From positions 15,928,138 through 15,992,137 of the forward strand of contig OY783196.1 in assembly GCA_963678675.1 (NCBI GenBank): a stretch of DNA of 64,000 nt, written 5' to 3'. Positions 20,471 through 32,105 of the stretch are shown piece after piece. Under the pieces are notes generated by a model. It searched no databases. It had not been told where the DNA came from and worked only from the letters and a program-made list of their open reading frames with translations. Each line of letters opens with the position of its first letter. Position 1 is the stretch's first letter. Source of the stretch: Xiphydria camelus (lineage: Eukaryota > Arthropoda > Insecta > Hymenoptera > Xiphydriidae). A program made the position numbers and the translations under genes.

Positions 20471-21060
20471 TATAATATCAATACCTGAAAGCAACTACTG
20501 TGAGTAGTGAGATAAACCCGAAAGCCGATTTCGAGCTATGTCAAACGTAAGCTAAAACCGGCCTTTATACAATGCAACACTGAGATATCTCGGCAAAAAT
20601 ATTTAAATATTTTTGCCGAGATATCTCAGTGTTGCATTGTGTAAAGGCCGATTGATATATATCTCATTAAATTTTTTAAAATAGTTTGATACTTTCTTTT
20701 TCAAAACAGTAGCGATTATGATAATTAATCATTCATTATTTATGGAATAATTCAGTACAATTTGCACTGTTTGAAACATCATTATAATATAAATTTTGTT
20801 ATTTTCTAATTTAACACATTCGCTGCCACTTTTAGATTGATTGCATTGCGCTCAGTGCCGGTAACAGACTGAATATAATGTAATGTACCACAACAATGTG
20901 TCTCCGATCGGAGCCGGCGGCAGCGAACGTGTTAAAAATTTTGTGAAGACAATGAATTTACCGACATTCATGGTCGGTAAATTTACGAAGTGTGCACGTC
21001 GAAAAGGCACCGTGACTGCACTGAGTGTAACCACTGTGTCTTTACGCTGTGAACCACTCA

Positions 21061-21168
21061 GTGTATTTGTCAGGGTCATTCCATACCAAATCGGACACTT
21101 TTTGGAGTAACATTTCCGATTTTGCTCAAATTTGGATATATTGTAGTTTTTGTAGATATTTAAGCGTA
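21061..21168. other. Flank between palindrome and Gypsy-2
   Basis: Contains a CATTCCATACCAAATCGGACAC-type segment of a kind frequent in insect intergenic repeats, and ends in CGTA (21165-21168), the left target duplication of Gypsy-2. Confidence 0.4.
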
Positions 21169-21688
21169 TGTTACGAACTGGGTCGCTCGGATCCAGATCT
21201 GTAACGGGTTCGAAAAGAAGGAGGTCCGCTGCCCGTCGTGGGTGGTGGGTGATCACACTCGGAATGAAGATGAACTCGGTAGCCGATGATATGTCATATG
21301 CCTTTATTTTAATATGGCCAAACTGATGGTCTCTGTGACTAAAACTAACTATCGAAGCTACGATGTCAAACTATCGATGGAAAAAACGGAAAAGACGGCG
21401 TCGGTGGCTCGTTCGGTCCTAATATTATCCCTCAGCGAAGGAGTGGTGGAGAAAAACTGCAAATAGGAAAGGGAAAATCTAAGCGTGGGTAGTGAGTCAG
21501 AAGTGGTTGTAAAAGAGAAAGTCAGTTTTTTCGGAGGTGTATCTATGATGGTTGGAGAGGAAAGCGTCTAGGGATCGGCGATAGTTCGGAGGAAAAAAAG
21601 GTCGAAATGCTCGGAGCGTACCTGCGTATACCGCGGGGGAACGATAATCTATGATGCAGAGGGAAGCGTGGTTTCGCTGAGCGTAACA
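21169..21688 (-). repeat. 3' LTR of Gypsy-2 (520 bp)
   Basis: On the minus strand it starts TGTTACGCTCAGCG and ends CCCAGTTCGTAACA. It is the same length as the middle LTR once the nested insert is removed (520 bp), and nearly identical to it. Confidence 0.92.
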
Positions 21689-21699
21689 CCTCCCCCCTT
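21689..21699 (-). promoter_or_regulatory. Polypurine tract of Gypsy-2
   Basis: Minus-strand AAGGGGGGAGG directly precedes the 3' LTR. The same tract occurs at 30149-30159 next to the middle LTR. Confidence 0.85.
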
Positions 21700-22102
21700 G
21701 AGAAGAAACGTATTCCCTAAGTGGGGAATACGTTTCATGAAGATATGTAGTGGTAATACATTAGTATGCGATAGGTCTTAAATATTATAAGTGGTAATCT
21801 TATATGTAGGGTGATTAACAATTGAATATATGTTATATGAAGCAGTCTTAAATATATACTAATATAGTAACTAAGGTAATGTATCTTCGTGGAAATGAAA
21901 ATTAATACGTACATTTTCCGCTGATGTTCTACAATTAGGTACATGCGATAATTCTAAAATATAATGAGCGTTAATGGGTAATCTTACGTGTATGGTGGTT
22001 AACAATGGAATATATGTTATATGAAGTAGTCTTAAATATATATTAATATAGTACAAAGGTGGTGTATCTAAGTGGTAGTGAGGTATAGCGAGAATCTCTC
22101 TC
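21700..22102. repeat. 3' untranslated region of Gypsy-2 with a tandem duplication of about 190 bp
   Basis: TGGTAATCTTATATGTAGGG, then AATATATGTTATATGAAGCAG at 21790-21845, recur in variant form at 21976-22030. The same pair is present in the remnant at 30250-30490. No conserved frame is present. Confidence 0.7.
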
Positions 22103-23224
22103 TCAGTCTGATTCTGGGACGTACGCATGCTTAAGTTTATTCGCATGAACTTTCTTCGTTTTTATTGGACTTATATATATAACTACGTTCGCGTCATCTA
22201 GCGCCTGCTTTACTGTGAAAGGACCAAGATAATGATCATCGAATTTAGTTCTTTTCTCGTTTAACAGGTATACCTCTTCGCCTGGTCTAAATGTTTCCAT
22301 GTTAATTTGTCTATCGTAATATGCTTTTGATTTTACTTTAGCGGCTTTCAAATATTCGGCGGCGTTTTTCCGAGCTTCAGTTAGTCGTAACGCTAGGTTC
22401 ACAAAGAGGGTGTCATAGGTTAGTTTTAGTTTATCGGGAGAAGGCATACTGGATAGGACCTTTGCTTTAGTACCAAATACTAGTTCATGAGGTTGGTAGT
22501 GTGTGCCTTCATGCACGGAAGTGTTGTAAGAGAAAATGGCGAATCTCTAACCCAATCATCCCAGTCTTTTTTCCTGGTAATATAGTGCTTAAGGTATTCT
22601 ATTAAAACCATATGGCTTCTCTCAAGAGAACCGTTCGATTGTGGACGAAAGGGGGTGGTTTTGACTTGTCGAATTTTAAACATTTTTGCTAGTTGTTTCA
22701 TGACTGACCCTGTAAAGTTTGTTCCCTGATCGGTTAAGATAGTACCGGGCGCACCATACCGACATAAATTCCTTTGCGAAAACCGTTGTAATTGTTTCCG
22801 CAGTCGCATCAGGAATGGGGAAAGCATCGCAGAACTTCGTTAAATTGCATTGTAAGGTCAGGATATATTTATTTCCTGCTCTCGTTGTTCGGAGGGGCCT
22901 AACTATATCTAATGATACTTTCTCGAATGCTTCTGTTGGTGTATCGGTAATCACCATAGGTTGTTTGGTTTTTACCCTGACCAGCTTTTTCCTTTGGCAG
23001 CTATCGCAAACTCTAATAAAATCCTGAATATCTTTTTTCATGTTGTGCCAGAAGTATTCGGTTCTGATTCTATGATACGTTTTCGTTACATCCTTATGAC
23101 CCGCGATAGCAGACTCGTGATTCTCTTTTATTATATCCTGTCGTATTTCAGGCTCCGGAATTATTATTTCGTCTGAGCAAATTCGAATTATTATGTCGAT
23201 CTCTCCGAACAAATACCTAAGCAT
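22103..23224 (-). pseudogene. Integrase of Gypsy-2 (three frame-shifted pieces)
   Basis: The first piece (22676-23224) holds the N-terminal HHCC zinc finger (H at GHKD and H-R-I-R, then CDSCQ) and the first catalytic Asp in VSLDIV. The second (22480-22827) holds LTDQGTNF with the second Asp and the NGSLERSH glutamate. The third (22103-22516) covers the C-terminal domain with FRPGEEVYLLN and YLGPF and ends at its natural stop 415 bp from the LTR. All catalytic residues are visible, but two frameshifts separate the pieces. Confidence 0.88.
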
Positions 23225-24228
<1,004 letters not shown>

Positions 24229-24777
24229 TCATGGTCGGGGTCTTCTCGGGTAATTATGTGTGAGTTTTGGTTTTTTAAATAATCTACGTGTTCTGGTTCC
24301 TGAGCTTAGGTTTGACGTGTTTTCTAGTGTTCCTTGATTTTCGCGTTTTCTAATTGGGAGTATTTGTTTGATATCATCTACATATGGTATACGAGAAGGT
24401 GCGTCTGCGTTTGCGTTAGTATTTCCGGATTTGTAAACAACCGTAAACGAATATTCTTCCAGTTTGAAGCGCCATCTCAATAAGCGGGATGAGGGATCGC
24501 TTATTGTGTTGAGCCATATTAGGGGCTTGTGATCGGTAACGAGCGTGAAATTTGTCCCATAAATGTAAGATCTGAAATACTGAACTGCATATACTATAGC
24601 AAGTAGCTCTTTTTCGGTAACCGAGTAATTAATTTCCGCTTTGTTTAATGTTCTCGACGCGTAAGCTATTGGTAAATCTTTACCAATTTCACCTTGACTG
24701 AGTACTGCTCCTACCGCGAATTTTGATGCGTCTGTTGTAATGATATGCGGCATCTTTGGATTTGGGTATTGTAACAA
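24229..24777 (-). CDS. pol: RNase H domain of Gypsy-2 pol
   Basis: 183-residue open piece. TTDASKFAVGAVLSQ carries the first catalytic Asp, ELLAIVYAVQYFR the glutamate, and LVTDHKPL the next Asp, spaced as in Ty3/Gypsy RNase H. A WRFKLEEYSF stretch follows, then a polar linker. It is in a different frame from the RT thumb piece, so one frameshift lies between 24777 and 24837. Confidence 0.88.
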   Translation of the reverse strand: MLQYPNPKMPHIITTDASKFAVGAVLSQGEIGKDLPIAYASRTLNKAEINYSVTEKELLAIVYAVQYFRSYIYGTNFTLVTDHKPLIWLNTISDPSSRLLRWRFKLEEYSFTVVYKSGNTNANADAPSRIPYVDDIKQILPIRKRENQGTLENTSNLSSGTRTRRLFKKPKLTHNYPRRPRP

Positions 24778-24836
24778 AGGTTCTGTACAGAGAATATCAC
24801 GTAATGTGTTTCAAATGCAAGTTGTTGTTGATTTGT

Positions 24837-25534
24837 CTAGACGAAATTTACTTTTTTCTTTAATAGTGAATTTAGGGGTCTAGCTATCTTGGAAAAGTTT
24901 GGTATGAATTTCCGGTAGTATCCCACGAGACCTAAAAATTGTTTAATGTGTTTGGGGTTTTGTGGTATCGGATATTCTTTTACGACTGCCGTTTTCTGCG
25001 GGTTAGGCTTGACTCCAAACTCTGAAATAATATGGCCTAAATAAGTGACCTCTCGCGGCGTAGAAATTGACACTTTTCTGGCTGTAATGTAAGACCTGCT
25101 TGCTCTAAACGATCCATCAATTTCATAAATTTGTGTTTATGTTCCTCCATCGAGCGCGCGTAAATAACGATATCGTCTAAGTATACGAAGAGTTCGTTCC
25201 CTTGTAACCCTGTAAGTACTTGATCCATTAAGCGTTGGAAAGTTACTGGGGCGTTTTTTAAGCCAAAAGGCATACGTGTAAATTCATAGTGCCCTTTCTG
25301 TGTTGAGAACGCTGTTTTATGCGCGTGATTCTCGTGCATAGGGATCTGATGGAATCCCGAGGCTAAATCGAACGTCGAGAAGTATTTTGCACTACCTAAC
25401 TGGTCTAAAATATTCGTAATGTTTGGTAGGGGGTACGCATCGCCTATCGTCTTTTCGTTCAGTTTCCTATAGTCTATTACCATTCTCCAACGTTTATTAC
25501 CCTGCGCGTCAGCCTTCTTTGGGACAATCCACAC
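24837..25534 (-). CDS. pol: Reverse transcriptase of Gypsy-2 pol (two pieces)
   Basis: The piece at 25037-25534 carries WRMVIDYRKLN, FDLASGFHQI, PFGLKNAPVTFQ and YLDDIVIYA, so the YxDD catalytic pair is intact. The piece at 24837-25073 continues with TYLGHIISEFGVKPNP and the YYRKFIPNFSKIARPL thumb region in another frame; the pieces overlap by a few codons. Apart from that shift the domain looks close to functional. A stop or shift near 25555 separates it from the preceding pol piece. Confidence 0.9.
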
Positions 25535-25555
25535 GGGTGAGTTGTAAGGGAAGGT

Positions 25556-26479
25556 CTAGGGTTTTATTATGTCCTGGTCGAGAAGCTTTGCTACTTGGTC
25601 ATTTATCTCATCTTTATGTATTTGGGGATGGCGGTATTGTTTGACGTTAACGGGAGACTCGTCGAGGGTGGGAATTGTATGCTTCACTAGTTGGGTTGTC
25701 CGAAGTTTATCCTCGGGTAGGTAAAAGAGATGACTGTACGTTTCCGTTAGTTGGGAAACGTGTCCTAGCTCTTCGTTATTTAGGTGATCTGTGCAAATTT
25801 TCTCTTGCAGCTGCGTTAAGCGCTTCCTGTGCCTTTCTAAATATTTATCTTTATCTACGTTTATACTGCTGGTGGTCGCGGTTACTTCTACCGGCGATAT
25901 CTCGACAGAAGGTATCGCGAAACTTTTAGGGATGTCATTTGAATTTATCGCGTATATGTACGCCGTACCGTTATGGTTAGTCACGATAGATTTCCCGGCA
26001 AAGATATTAGAGGGCCTAAATTTAATTGTTCCACTAAGCCTTCGCTCACTTCAGAATTTATAATCTTTATTGGAATTACTTGAGCGGTTCTTGCAGGAAT
26101 ACTTAAGAATGAATCGTTATAAAATGGAAGTACGGTTTCTTTCTGTAAGGCTAATGCTCGGTTATCCATGCAAATAGTTGCTCGTTCGGTATTCAGAAAT
26201 TCCATTCCAAGGAGGCCACATGGTTTGATCGGGAATGAGTCGGGCACGACGTGGACTCTATCTTTTATCTCTATTCTAATTTCTCCAATTGTGTTAATTA
26301 TTTCGGGACTAATTCCTGTTAATTCCAGCACCGTTGACTTCTTGCAAAGGGTACTCGGTACAACCGCGCTCAATTTTATGAGGTTTACCTGGGATCCGAA
26401 ATCTACCAGAAAATCTGTTTCCTTCTTTGCAAAGGTGGGTGATTCTAATAGAACGACAGGAGAATTATTCGCTTATTTT
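25556..26479 (-). CDS. pol: Protease and pre-RT region of Gypsy-2
   Basis: The frame opens about 30 bp after the gag stop. LVDFGSQVNL near 26400 is the retropepsin active site, but the usual D-S/T-G reads D-F-G here, which should inactivate it. KPCGLLGMEFL matches the C-terminal protease motif. The frame shifts near 25984 into a 142-residue piece that leads toward RT and ends at a stop next to IIKP. This is pro plus the spacer before RT. Confidence 0.78.
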
Positions 26480-26507
26480 TCCATTGGCTTAGTTGGGACT
26501 GTTGTGA

Positions 26508-27935
26508 TTACTGGGGTGCGAGTTGTTGCCATTGAGGTTCGTTCACCTGTGCACCCGTCTGGTGAACGAACTCCTCGTTTCCCGAGATTTGTGGTTCCAT
26601 GACATAGTTAGCTTTGGCTTGATTATTTTTATTCTTAGATCGACATTCCGAGGTGTCGTGTCCTTTGATTTGACAATTATTGCAAAATTTTCTGTCTCTA
26701 ATTAAAGTATAACACTCCTGTGCTGAGTGCCCTGCTCGATTGCAATACAGATAACTACCTGACGTGGTTGATTCACTTTGGTTTCCGTTGTTTGGGCTTT
26801 GCTGACCATATTTATTTGTAACGAAATATTCGTTTGATTTCATTGGGGGGTGTCGGAAACTTCTCAGGTTTTGATGACCACCGAATTTTTGAAAGTTGCT
26901 ATAATTTCCTATTGAGGATAAATTCTGGGAGGTAGTTTGATTTTGGATATCACTCGGGTTACTCATCAAGAGCGGATTTGGAAAAGGGGGTTGGTTTTGG
27001 AAATTATTCATGCTGTATATGTTAGCCGCTAAAAATGGATTTTGAATATTACTCATGTTACTCTTCAAGAACGAATTTTGAAAAGGGGGTTGATTTTGGA
27101 AATTATTCATGCTGTGCATGTTAGCCGCTAACAATGGATTTTGTAAGTGATTTATACTTTGCAACCTGAGCTCGCACGATTGGTAATCATGATCCTTCCT
27201 TCCACAATACTGACAGTTTGGGGCGTATTCTGTGCCGGCTAGTGATGTCGTAAACCTGGCGTATCTATTTTTAATTGTTTCCCATGTGCTTACGGCGCAT
27301 TCTATAGCTTTCCTAAGAGTATCGGGGTTAATGGTTGATACTTTCATTTCCAGCTCGCTATTACTTAGGCCTTCTACGAAACTATGTAACGCGTTTTCTT
27401 TTATATCGAAAATAACGCCTGTCGCATGCATTTCCGGATAGTTTGCTCTTGTTAGTTCTATTGCATTGTTCTGAATTGTCTGTATTCTATGGTCGAATTC
27501 GAGAATTGATTCGTATGGTTCTTGCCTCGCGAAAGCTAATTCGGTTTGCCATTTGGCCTTATGCTGCTTCGGTACGTACGCTTTCCTAATTTCGTCTAAT
27601 ATATCCTTAACGTTGTTGAATTCGAAACCGGCTAAATGTACGTCTACATCACCATGAAGTTTGGCTCTCAAAATATATGCTAGGCGCGGTAGATCTTCTT
27701 CGTTGACTAATTTGCATGCGTTTTCGCACTTCCTTATAAATGCTAACGCAGGTATATTATATCCGTTGAAGATTGGTATTAAATCTGCTTTCGCTACTCG
27801 AGAAAACGCGTGATGTTCTTCTGCCATATTTACGTCTTTCTTTTTCTTATACGTTTTTTTAAAAGTTAGCACGGATTGAAGATCATTTGCGAGTTCTTCT
27901 ACTGTGTTTTCAGAGCTTCTGCTAGTTCCCTGCAT
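26508..27935 (-). CDS. gag: Gag of Gypsy-2 (475 residues)
   Basis: A full-looking Gag from an ATG. The capsid-like part (IPIFNGYNIPALAFIRKCENA and ALHSFVEGL) lies in the N-terminal half, then an Asn/Gln-rich linker with repeated NNFQNQPPF units, then zinc knuckles. CQYCGRKDHDYQSC is a clean CCHC, a second knuckle has lost its first Cys (YLYC), and FCNNCQIKGHDTSEC is clean. The internal NMHSMNNFQNQPPF / NIYSMNNFQNQPPF units (about residues 270-340) are a recent 60-90 bp duplication. The natural stop is at 26508. Confidence 0.9.
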   Translation of the reverse strand: MQGTSRSSENTVEELANDLQSVLTFKKTYKKKKDVNMAEEHHAFSRVAKADLIPIFNGYNIPALAFIRKCENACKLVNEEDLPRLAYILRAKLHGDVDVHLAGFEFNNVKDILDEIRKAYVPKQHKAKWQTELAFARQEPYESILEFDHRIQTIQNNAIELTRANYPEMHATGVIFDIKENALHSFVEGLSNSELEMKVSTINPDTLRKAIECAVSTWETIKNRYARFTTSLAGTEYAPNCQYCGRKDHDYQSCELRLQSINHLQNPLLAANMHSMNNFQNQPPFQNSFLKSNMSNIQNPFLAANIYSMNNFQNQPPFPNPLLMSNPSDIQNQTTSQNLSSIGNYSNFQKFGGHQNLRSFRHPPMKSNEYFVTNKYGQQSPNNGNQSESTTSGSYLYCNRAGHSAQECYTLIRDRKFCNNCQIKGHDTSECRSKNKNNQAKANYVMEPQISGNEEFVHQTGAQVNEPQWQQLAPQ

Positions 27936-28255
27936 TAAATGAACTTATTTTAACTTACGTCGAGATTGTCGCAGCATATCGTTATGTAGGGTCGTGGTGG
28001 GTTGCTAGCTCGGCGACTCGGCGGCTGCAGGGTGGTTCCTTCGGTTATAAGCTTCGGCGACGGCGTGCGGTTGCTGGCGTTGGAGCTCGAACAACTTCGG
28101 CGACGGCGTGCGGCTAGTGGATGAGGATTCCCCGAACAGGCTCGGCACGGTGCGGCTATTTTCCTGGGGCACGACGACGATTGTGCGGCTGTTGATGTTT
28201 CTTCTCTGGTCTTCTTCCAAGTACGGACCTTCCCCAAACCCCTGCCACCAGATTA
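27936..28255 (-). promoter_or_regulatory. Leader and primer-binding region of Gypsy-2
   Basis: Directly downstream of the middle LTR the minus strand reads TAATCTGGTGGCAGGGGTTT, the position of a tRNA primer-binding site. The rest up to the gag start is GC-rich with a short GCTTCGGCGACGGCGTGCGG duplication near 28050 and 28095. No gene is present. Confidence 0.6.
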
Positions 28256-29119
28256 TGTTACGAACTGGGTCGTTCGAATCCAGATCAGTAACGGGTTCGA
28301 AAAGAAGGAAGTCCGCTGCCCCTCGTGGGTGGTGGGTGATCACACTCGGAATAAAGATGAACTCGGTAGCCGATGATATGTCATATGCCTTTATTTTAAT
28401 ATGGCCAAACTGATGGTCTCTGTGACTAAAACTAACTATCGAAGCTACGATGTCAAACTATCGATGGAAAAAACGGAAAAGACGGCGTCGGTGGCTCGTT
28501 CGGTCCTAATATTATCCCTCAGCGAAGGAGTGGTGGAGAAAAACTGCAAACAGGAAAGGGAAAATCTAAGCGTGGGTAGTGAGTCAGAAGTGGTTGTAAA
28601 AGAGAAAGTCAGTTTTTTCGGAGGTGTATCTATGATGGTTGGAGAGGAAAGCGTCTAGGGATCGGCGATAGTTCGGAGGAAAAAAAGGTCGAAATGCTCG
28701 GAGCGTACCTGCGTATACCGCGGGGGAACGATAATCTATGATGCAGAGGGAAGCGTGGTTGCGCTGAGCGTAAAGGCGCGTCCTGACTGAGTCGACAGTG
28801 TCGATCGACAGAGTCGATCGACACTTTCGACTAGAATTTGTTGACTGGATTTTGTCGACCGGCATGTCGACTGGTTTGTCGGTAAACATCAAAGGGTAGT
28901 CGAGTCGACGGGTCTACAAGGCGGGCGGTATATTCTGACCCTCTGCGTAAACGGGCCCCCGGTTGGATTGGTCTTCCCGAACGGTCATCTATTGAGTTCG
29001 TCATACTCTTCTTTACAAGACAGATTTAGTATTCCACGTATAGCGGTATCGATCAAATTTTCGGGAAATGTGCAGGACTGCAAGCGCATTTGCCGCTTTC
29101 GCCGAAATATATCGTTTGC

Positions 29120-29329
29120 TAGTGAGGTACTCAGATCGCGGTGCAATCGAACGGTACGAACCGATATTCTGAATTCCGTCTATCGTGCGATGGAACACAA
29201 ATAAAAAAAGAAGCATTCGAGCATGAGCCAAGTAATTTAGCGTCTACACGAAGCGAACAGTTTTGGGCGGCCTTTGAGCATCGCCAAAAACCAGCTCAGA
29301 CAACACAGTACACGAAATTCGTGGGCTGA
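29120..29329 (+). CDS. Possible captured or residual coding stretch inside the 1.37-kb element
   Basis: An open frame of 62 codons from an ATG at 29141 ends in a stop after a polar stretch (SEQFWAAFEHRQKPAQTTQ). Composition is more protein-like than the AT-rich DNA next to it, and no TIR repeats occur here. It could be the last exon of a former element gene or captured host sequence. I do not recognise the protein. Confidence 0.25.
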
Positions 29330-29935
29330 GCCGGCTAAACGCATATTGTCACGCACAGTTGTGTTATTTCTTGCGTAGAGTAAAGTCATGGAAAATTATT
29401 TGATAAAAAAAGTCTTAATTCATCTCGGTGAATAAAATTCGAGCGAAATAAAATAATAAACGAAAAAACGGAGACGATAAACGTCATTTCATTGAAATAA
29501 TTTTTTGCGAATCCTTCTTGCTTTGCCATGTGCAATTTCCCTCAAGTTCCCAACAACTTATAGCGTTTTTCACTACAGAATAGCCTACATTTTAGTTAAA
29601 TTCTCTTCCTCCTGTAACTATACAATGAAATTATATTGCAATATAAATAGAAAATTATAAGTAATACATACATTACGCACCAAGAAAACATTTTACTCGT
29701 AGTTAATAAATATTTGCTTGAATATGGCAAAATAGTCATTTCCGTGGACCAAATAAATATTCATTAACTATTACAATTTGTTATTTGACATAATAAAATC
29801 TTTTAAAGCAACTGTTAAGGCAACAAAGTAAACATTTTAATGATTAACATACGTATATTTTCTTGTTCTAACGAAATATTTATTTCGCAATACTTGAAAT
29901 TACATTTATTAACTAACGATAAATTGTTTTCCCAT
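29330..29935. other. AT-rich interior of the 1.37-kb element
   Basis: I see no gene, repeat or signal here apart from simple AT richness. Confidence 0.4.
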
Positions 29936-30148
29936 GTCACCGCCGAAACAACCGCCCGCCTTGCCGAACTCTCTGCGTTCGACTCCAATACCCTTTGATG
30001 TTTACCGACAACTCGTGGAAAACCAGTCGACATGTCGATCGACAAAATATGTCGATCGACCAAGTCGACTCAGTGAGGACGCTGTTTTCGATGTCCTGGT
30101 CGACAGTGTCGATCGACACTATCGACTCAGTCAGGACGCGCCTTAACA

Positions 30149-30578
30149 CCTCCCCCCTTGAGAAGAAACGTATTCCCTAAGTGGGGAATACGTTTCATGA
30201 AGATATGTAGTGGTAATACATTAGTATGCGATAGGTCTTAAATATTATAAGCGGTAATCTTATATGTAGGGTGATTAACAATTGAATATATGTTATATGA
30301 AGCAGTCTTAAATATATACTAATATAGTAACAAAGGTAATGTATCTTCGTGGAAATGAAAATTAATACGTACATTTTCCGCCGATGTTCTACAATTAGGT
30401 ACATGCGATAATTCTAAAATATAATGAGCGTTAATGGGTAATCTTACGTGTATGGTGGTTAACAATTGAATATATGTTATATGAAGTAGTCTTAAATATA
30501 TATTAATATAGTACAAAGGTGGTGTATCTAAGTGGTAGTGAGGTATAGCGAGAATCTCTCTCTCAGTCTGATTCTGGG
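30149..30578 (-). pseudogene. Remnant of a second Gypsy-2 internal region
   Basis: Matches 21689-22118 nearly base for base (polypurine tract and 3' untranslated region). It then jumps directly into LTR sequence at GATTCTGGGA/AAGGGAAAATC. The rest of that internal region has been deleted. Confidence 0.9.
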
Positions 30579-30799
30579 AAAGGGAAAATCTAAGTGTGGG
30601 TAGTGAGTCAGAAGTGGTTGTAAAAGAGAAAGTCAGTTTTTTCGGGGGTGCATCTACGATGGTTGGAGAGGAAAGCGTCTAGGGATCGGCGATAGTTCGG
30701 AGGAAAAAAAGGTCGAAATGCTCGGAGCGTACCTGCGTATACCGCGGGGGAACGATAATCTATGATGCAGAGGGAAGCGTGGTTGCGCTCAGCATAACA
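30579..30799 (-). repeat. Partial outer LTR of Gypsy-2 (221 bp)
   Basis: Corresponds to the LTR part from AAGGGAAAATC to the terminal TAACA and carries several private substitutions (for example GCTCAGCATAACA). The target duplication CGTA follows at 30800. Confidence 0.9.
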
Positions 30800-30803
30800 C
30801 GTA

Positions 30804-31363
30804 TCTTGAAGGATTTTTCAAAATTTTGAAAATTGTTGATTTTACAGCCACTTGAAAAATAACGCTGCTTTTTATTCATTAAATTATAACTGTCAAACCG
30901 GTTGTCGGCTGAGAATGATTTTTTGGGTACTAAAAGTTAAAGAGTTGAAAAATAAGAGAAAAATTACGTCGATCAAAAAAAAATTTTTTTTAGTATCTTA
31001 TTTGCACTTCATTTAAACAAATGTCGTATTTTCATAGCTGGCCACTTTTTAAAAATCTGAAAAAAAAGCAAGAATATACTTCGATATCTTCTCTTTCATG
31101 ACAAACAAACAAAAATCCCGACACTTTAAAATAGACATGAAAATTAATTGAAGTTGACGCCGCGTTGGCCTCGCTACGTCGGCCCCGCCGCCAGCGTGTC
31201 GCCAAGCCAGTCGAACCCGCCGGTACTACTAATGGTACGTATACCTCTCGCTTACCTGTGTGTGTATTATTGCTTAAATTTATGGCATGGAATTTCAAGA
31301 ATTATCTAAAACTACAACGTTGAATTACTAAATTACTTCGTTATATATCCTCCGTTATATAGG
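30804..31363. other. Non-coding flank right of Gypsy-2
   Basis: AT-rich with one GC-rich patch near 31150-31230. An open frame on the minus strand (31032-31298) has no motif. Nothing else is visible. Confidence 0.4.
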
Positions 31364-31443
31364 ACAGGGGTGAGCATAAGTCAGTTGTCGCTATCCGTTT
31401 ATTCTGTATGCAAATCGGACAACTGACTTATGCTCACCCCTGT
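31364..31443. repeat. 80-bp hairpin MITE
   Basis: ACAGGGGTGAGCATAAGTCAG and its mirror flank a short loop. Short stem-loop elements of this type are usually the smallest MITE derivatives. Confidence 0.7.
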
Positions 31444-31458
31444 ATATATGTATATATA

Positions 31459-32036
31459 CAGGGTGTTCGGAAAAAACACCGACACAGAAATAGGGGTGAT
31501 AGGTTACGTCATTACAAGTATTTTGATATAAGGGACCTATACCCGCAAGCGCCCCCTTCTGGAGATATCAACTTTTCAAGTTTATAACGACCGAGGTTGA
31601 TCAAAGTAGAATAATATTTTTAGAAACGTATCAAGATGGTAACGAATATTTAATTTTACGAGATACAAAAACAATGTACTACAGCAAATGCTCAAAATGA
31701 CGGCCACTCATGTCCATGCAACATCGGAAACGATTCTGGATAGATGTGCCACTGCGCAAACTGCTTGCGGAAAGGATAACCGCTTGGCTCAAGTCCTTGT
31801 ACTTTTCGAAGATGATGCGGATACAAGGAGTTTTCATTTGTTTTTCAATTGTACAGGTAGACAAAAAACTCTACAATACAATATTATTCTACTTTGATCA
31901 ACCTCGGTCGTTATAAACTTGAAAAGTTGACATCTCCAGAAGGGGGCGCTTGCGGGTATAGGTCCCTTATATCAAAATACTTGTAATGACGTAACCTATC
32001 ACCCGTATTTCTGTGTCGGTGTTTTTTCCGAACACC

Positions 32037-32039
<3 letters not shown>
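31459..32039. mobile_element. Tc1/mariner-type deletion derivative, 581 bp
   Basis: The ends CAGGGTGTTCGGAAAAAACA and mirror extend into arms of more than 150 bp, flanked by TA at 31457-31458 and 32040-32041. The interior encodes, on the minus strand, a short tail of a transposase (next feature). It is non-autonomous. Confidence 0.88.
31679..31864 (-). pseudogene. C-terminal remnant of a mariner-type transposase
   Basis: The last residues read CMDMSGRHFEHLL and stop; a C-I/M-x-x-x-G-x-HFEHLL ending is typical of one insect mariner-like transposase group. The upstream residues are decayed. Confidence 0.55.
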
Positions 32040-32104
<65 letters not shown>

Positions 32105-32105
32105 G
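32040..32105. repeat. (AT)n microsatellite
   Basis: An almost unbroken TA run next to the mariner derivative. Confidence 0.95.

Larger units (their letters stand above)
18877..21060. repeat. Giant inverted repeat with about 1-kb arms
   Basis: The left arm 18877-19863 and right arm 19885-21060 mirror each other from TGAGTGGTTCACAGCG to CTATCGGGG around a spacer of about 21 bp. The right arm carries an extra 249-bp MITE and the left an extra 40 bp or so near 19025-19065. Each arm holds a smaller palindrome (19326-19425 and 20555-20650) and a tRNA-like promoter block. The end blocks with CAGTCACGGTGGCGCCAC flank the centre. Open frames in it (for example 19710-20039 and its mirror) are palindrome artefacts. 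Confidence 0.92.
28774..30143. mobile_element. 1.37-kb non-autonomous transposon with GTCGAC-rich long TIRs (Harbinger-like target)
   Basis: The ends AGGCGCGTCCTGACT and mirror are flanked by TAA duplications (28771-28773, 30144-30146), proven by the uninterrupted LTR near 21684. A TAA target suits PIF/Harbinger. The inverted arms reach about 200 bp and are full of GTCGAC, TCGATCGACA and GTCGACTG words. The interior has unique DNA with a weakly coding stretch at 29141-29329 but no transposase. Confidence 0.85.
28256..30148 (-). repeat. Middle LTR of Gypsy-2, split by an insert
   Basis: 28256-28773 plus the final CA at 30147-30148 make 520 bp, equal to the left LTR. The insert 28774-30143 is flanked by TAA. 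Confidence 0.9.
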
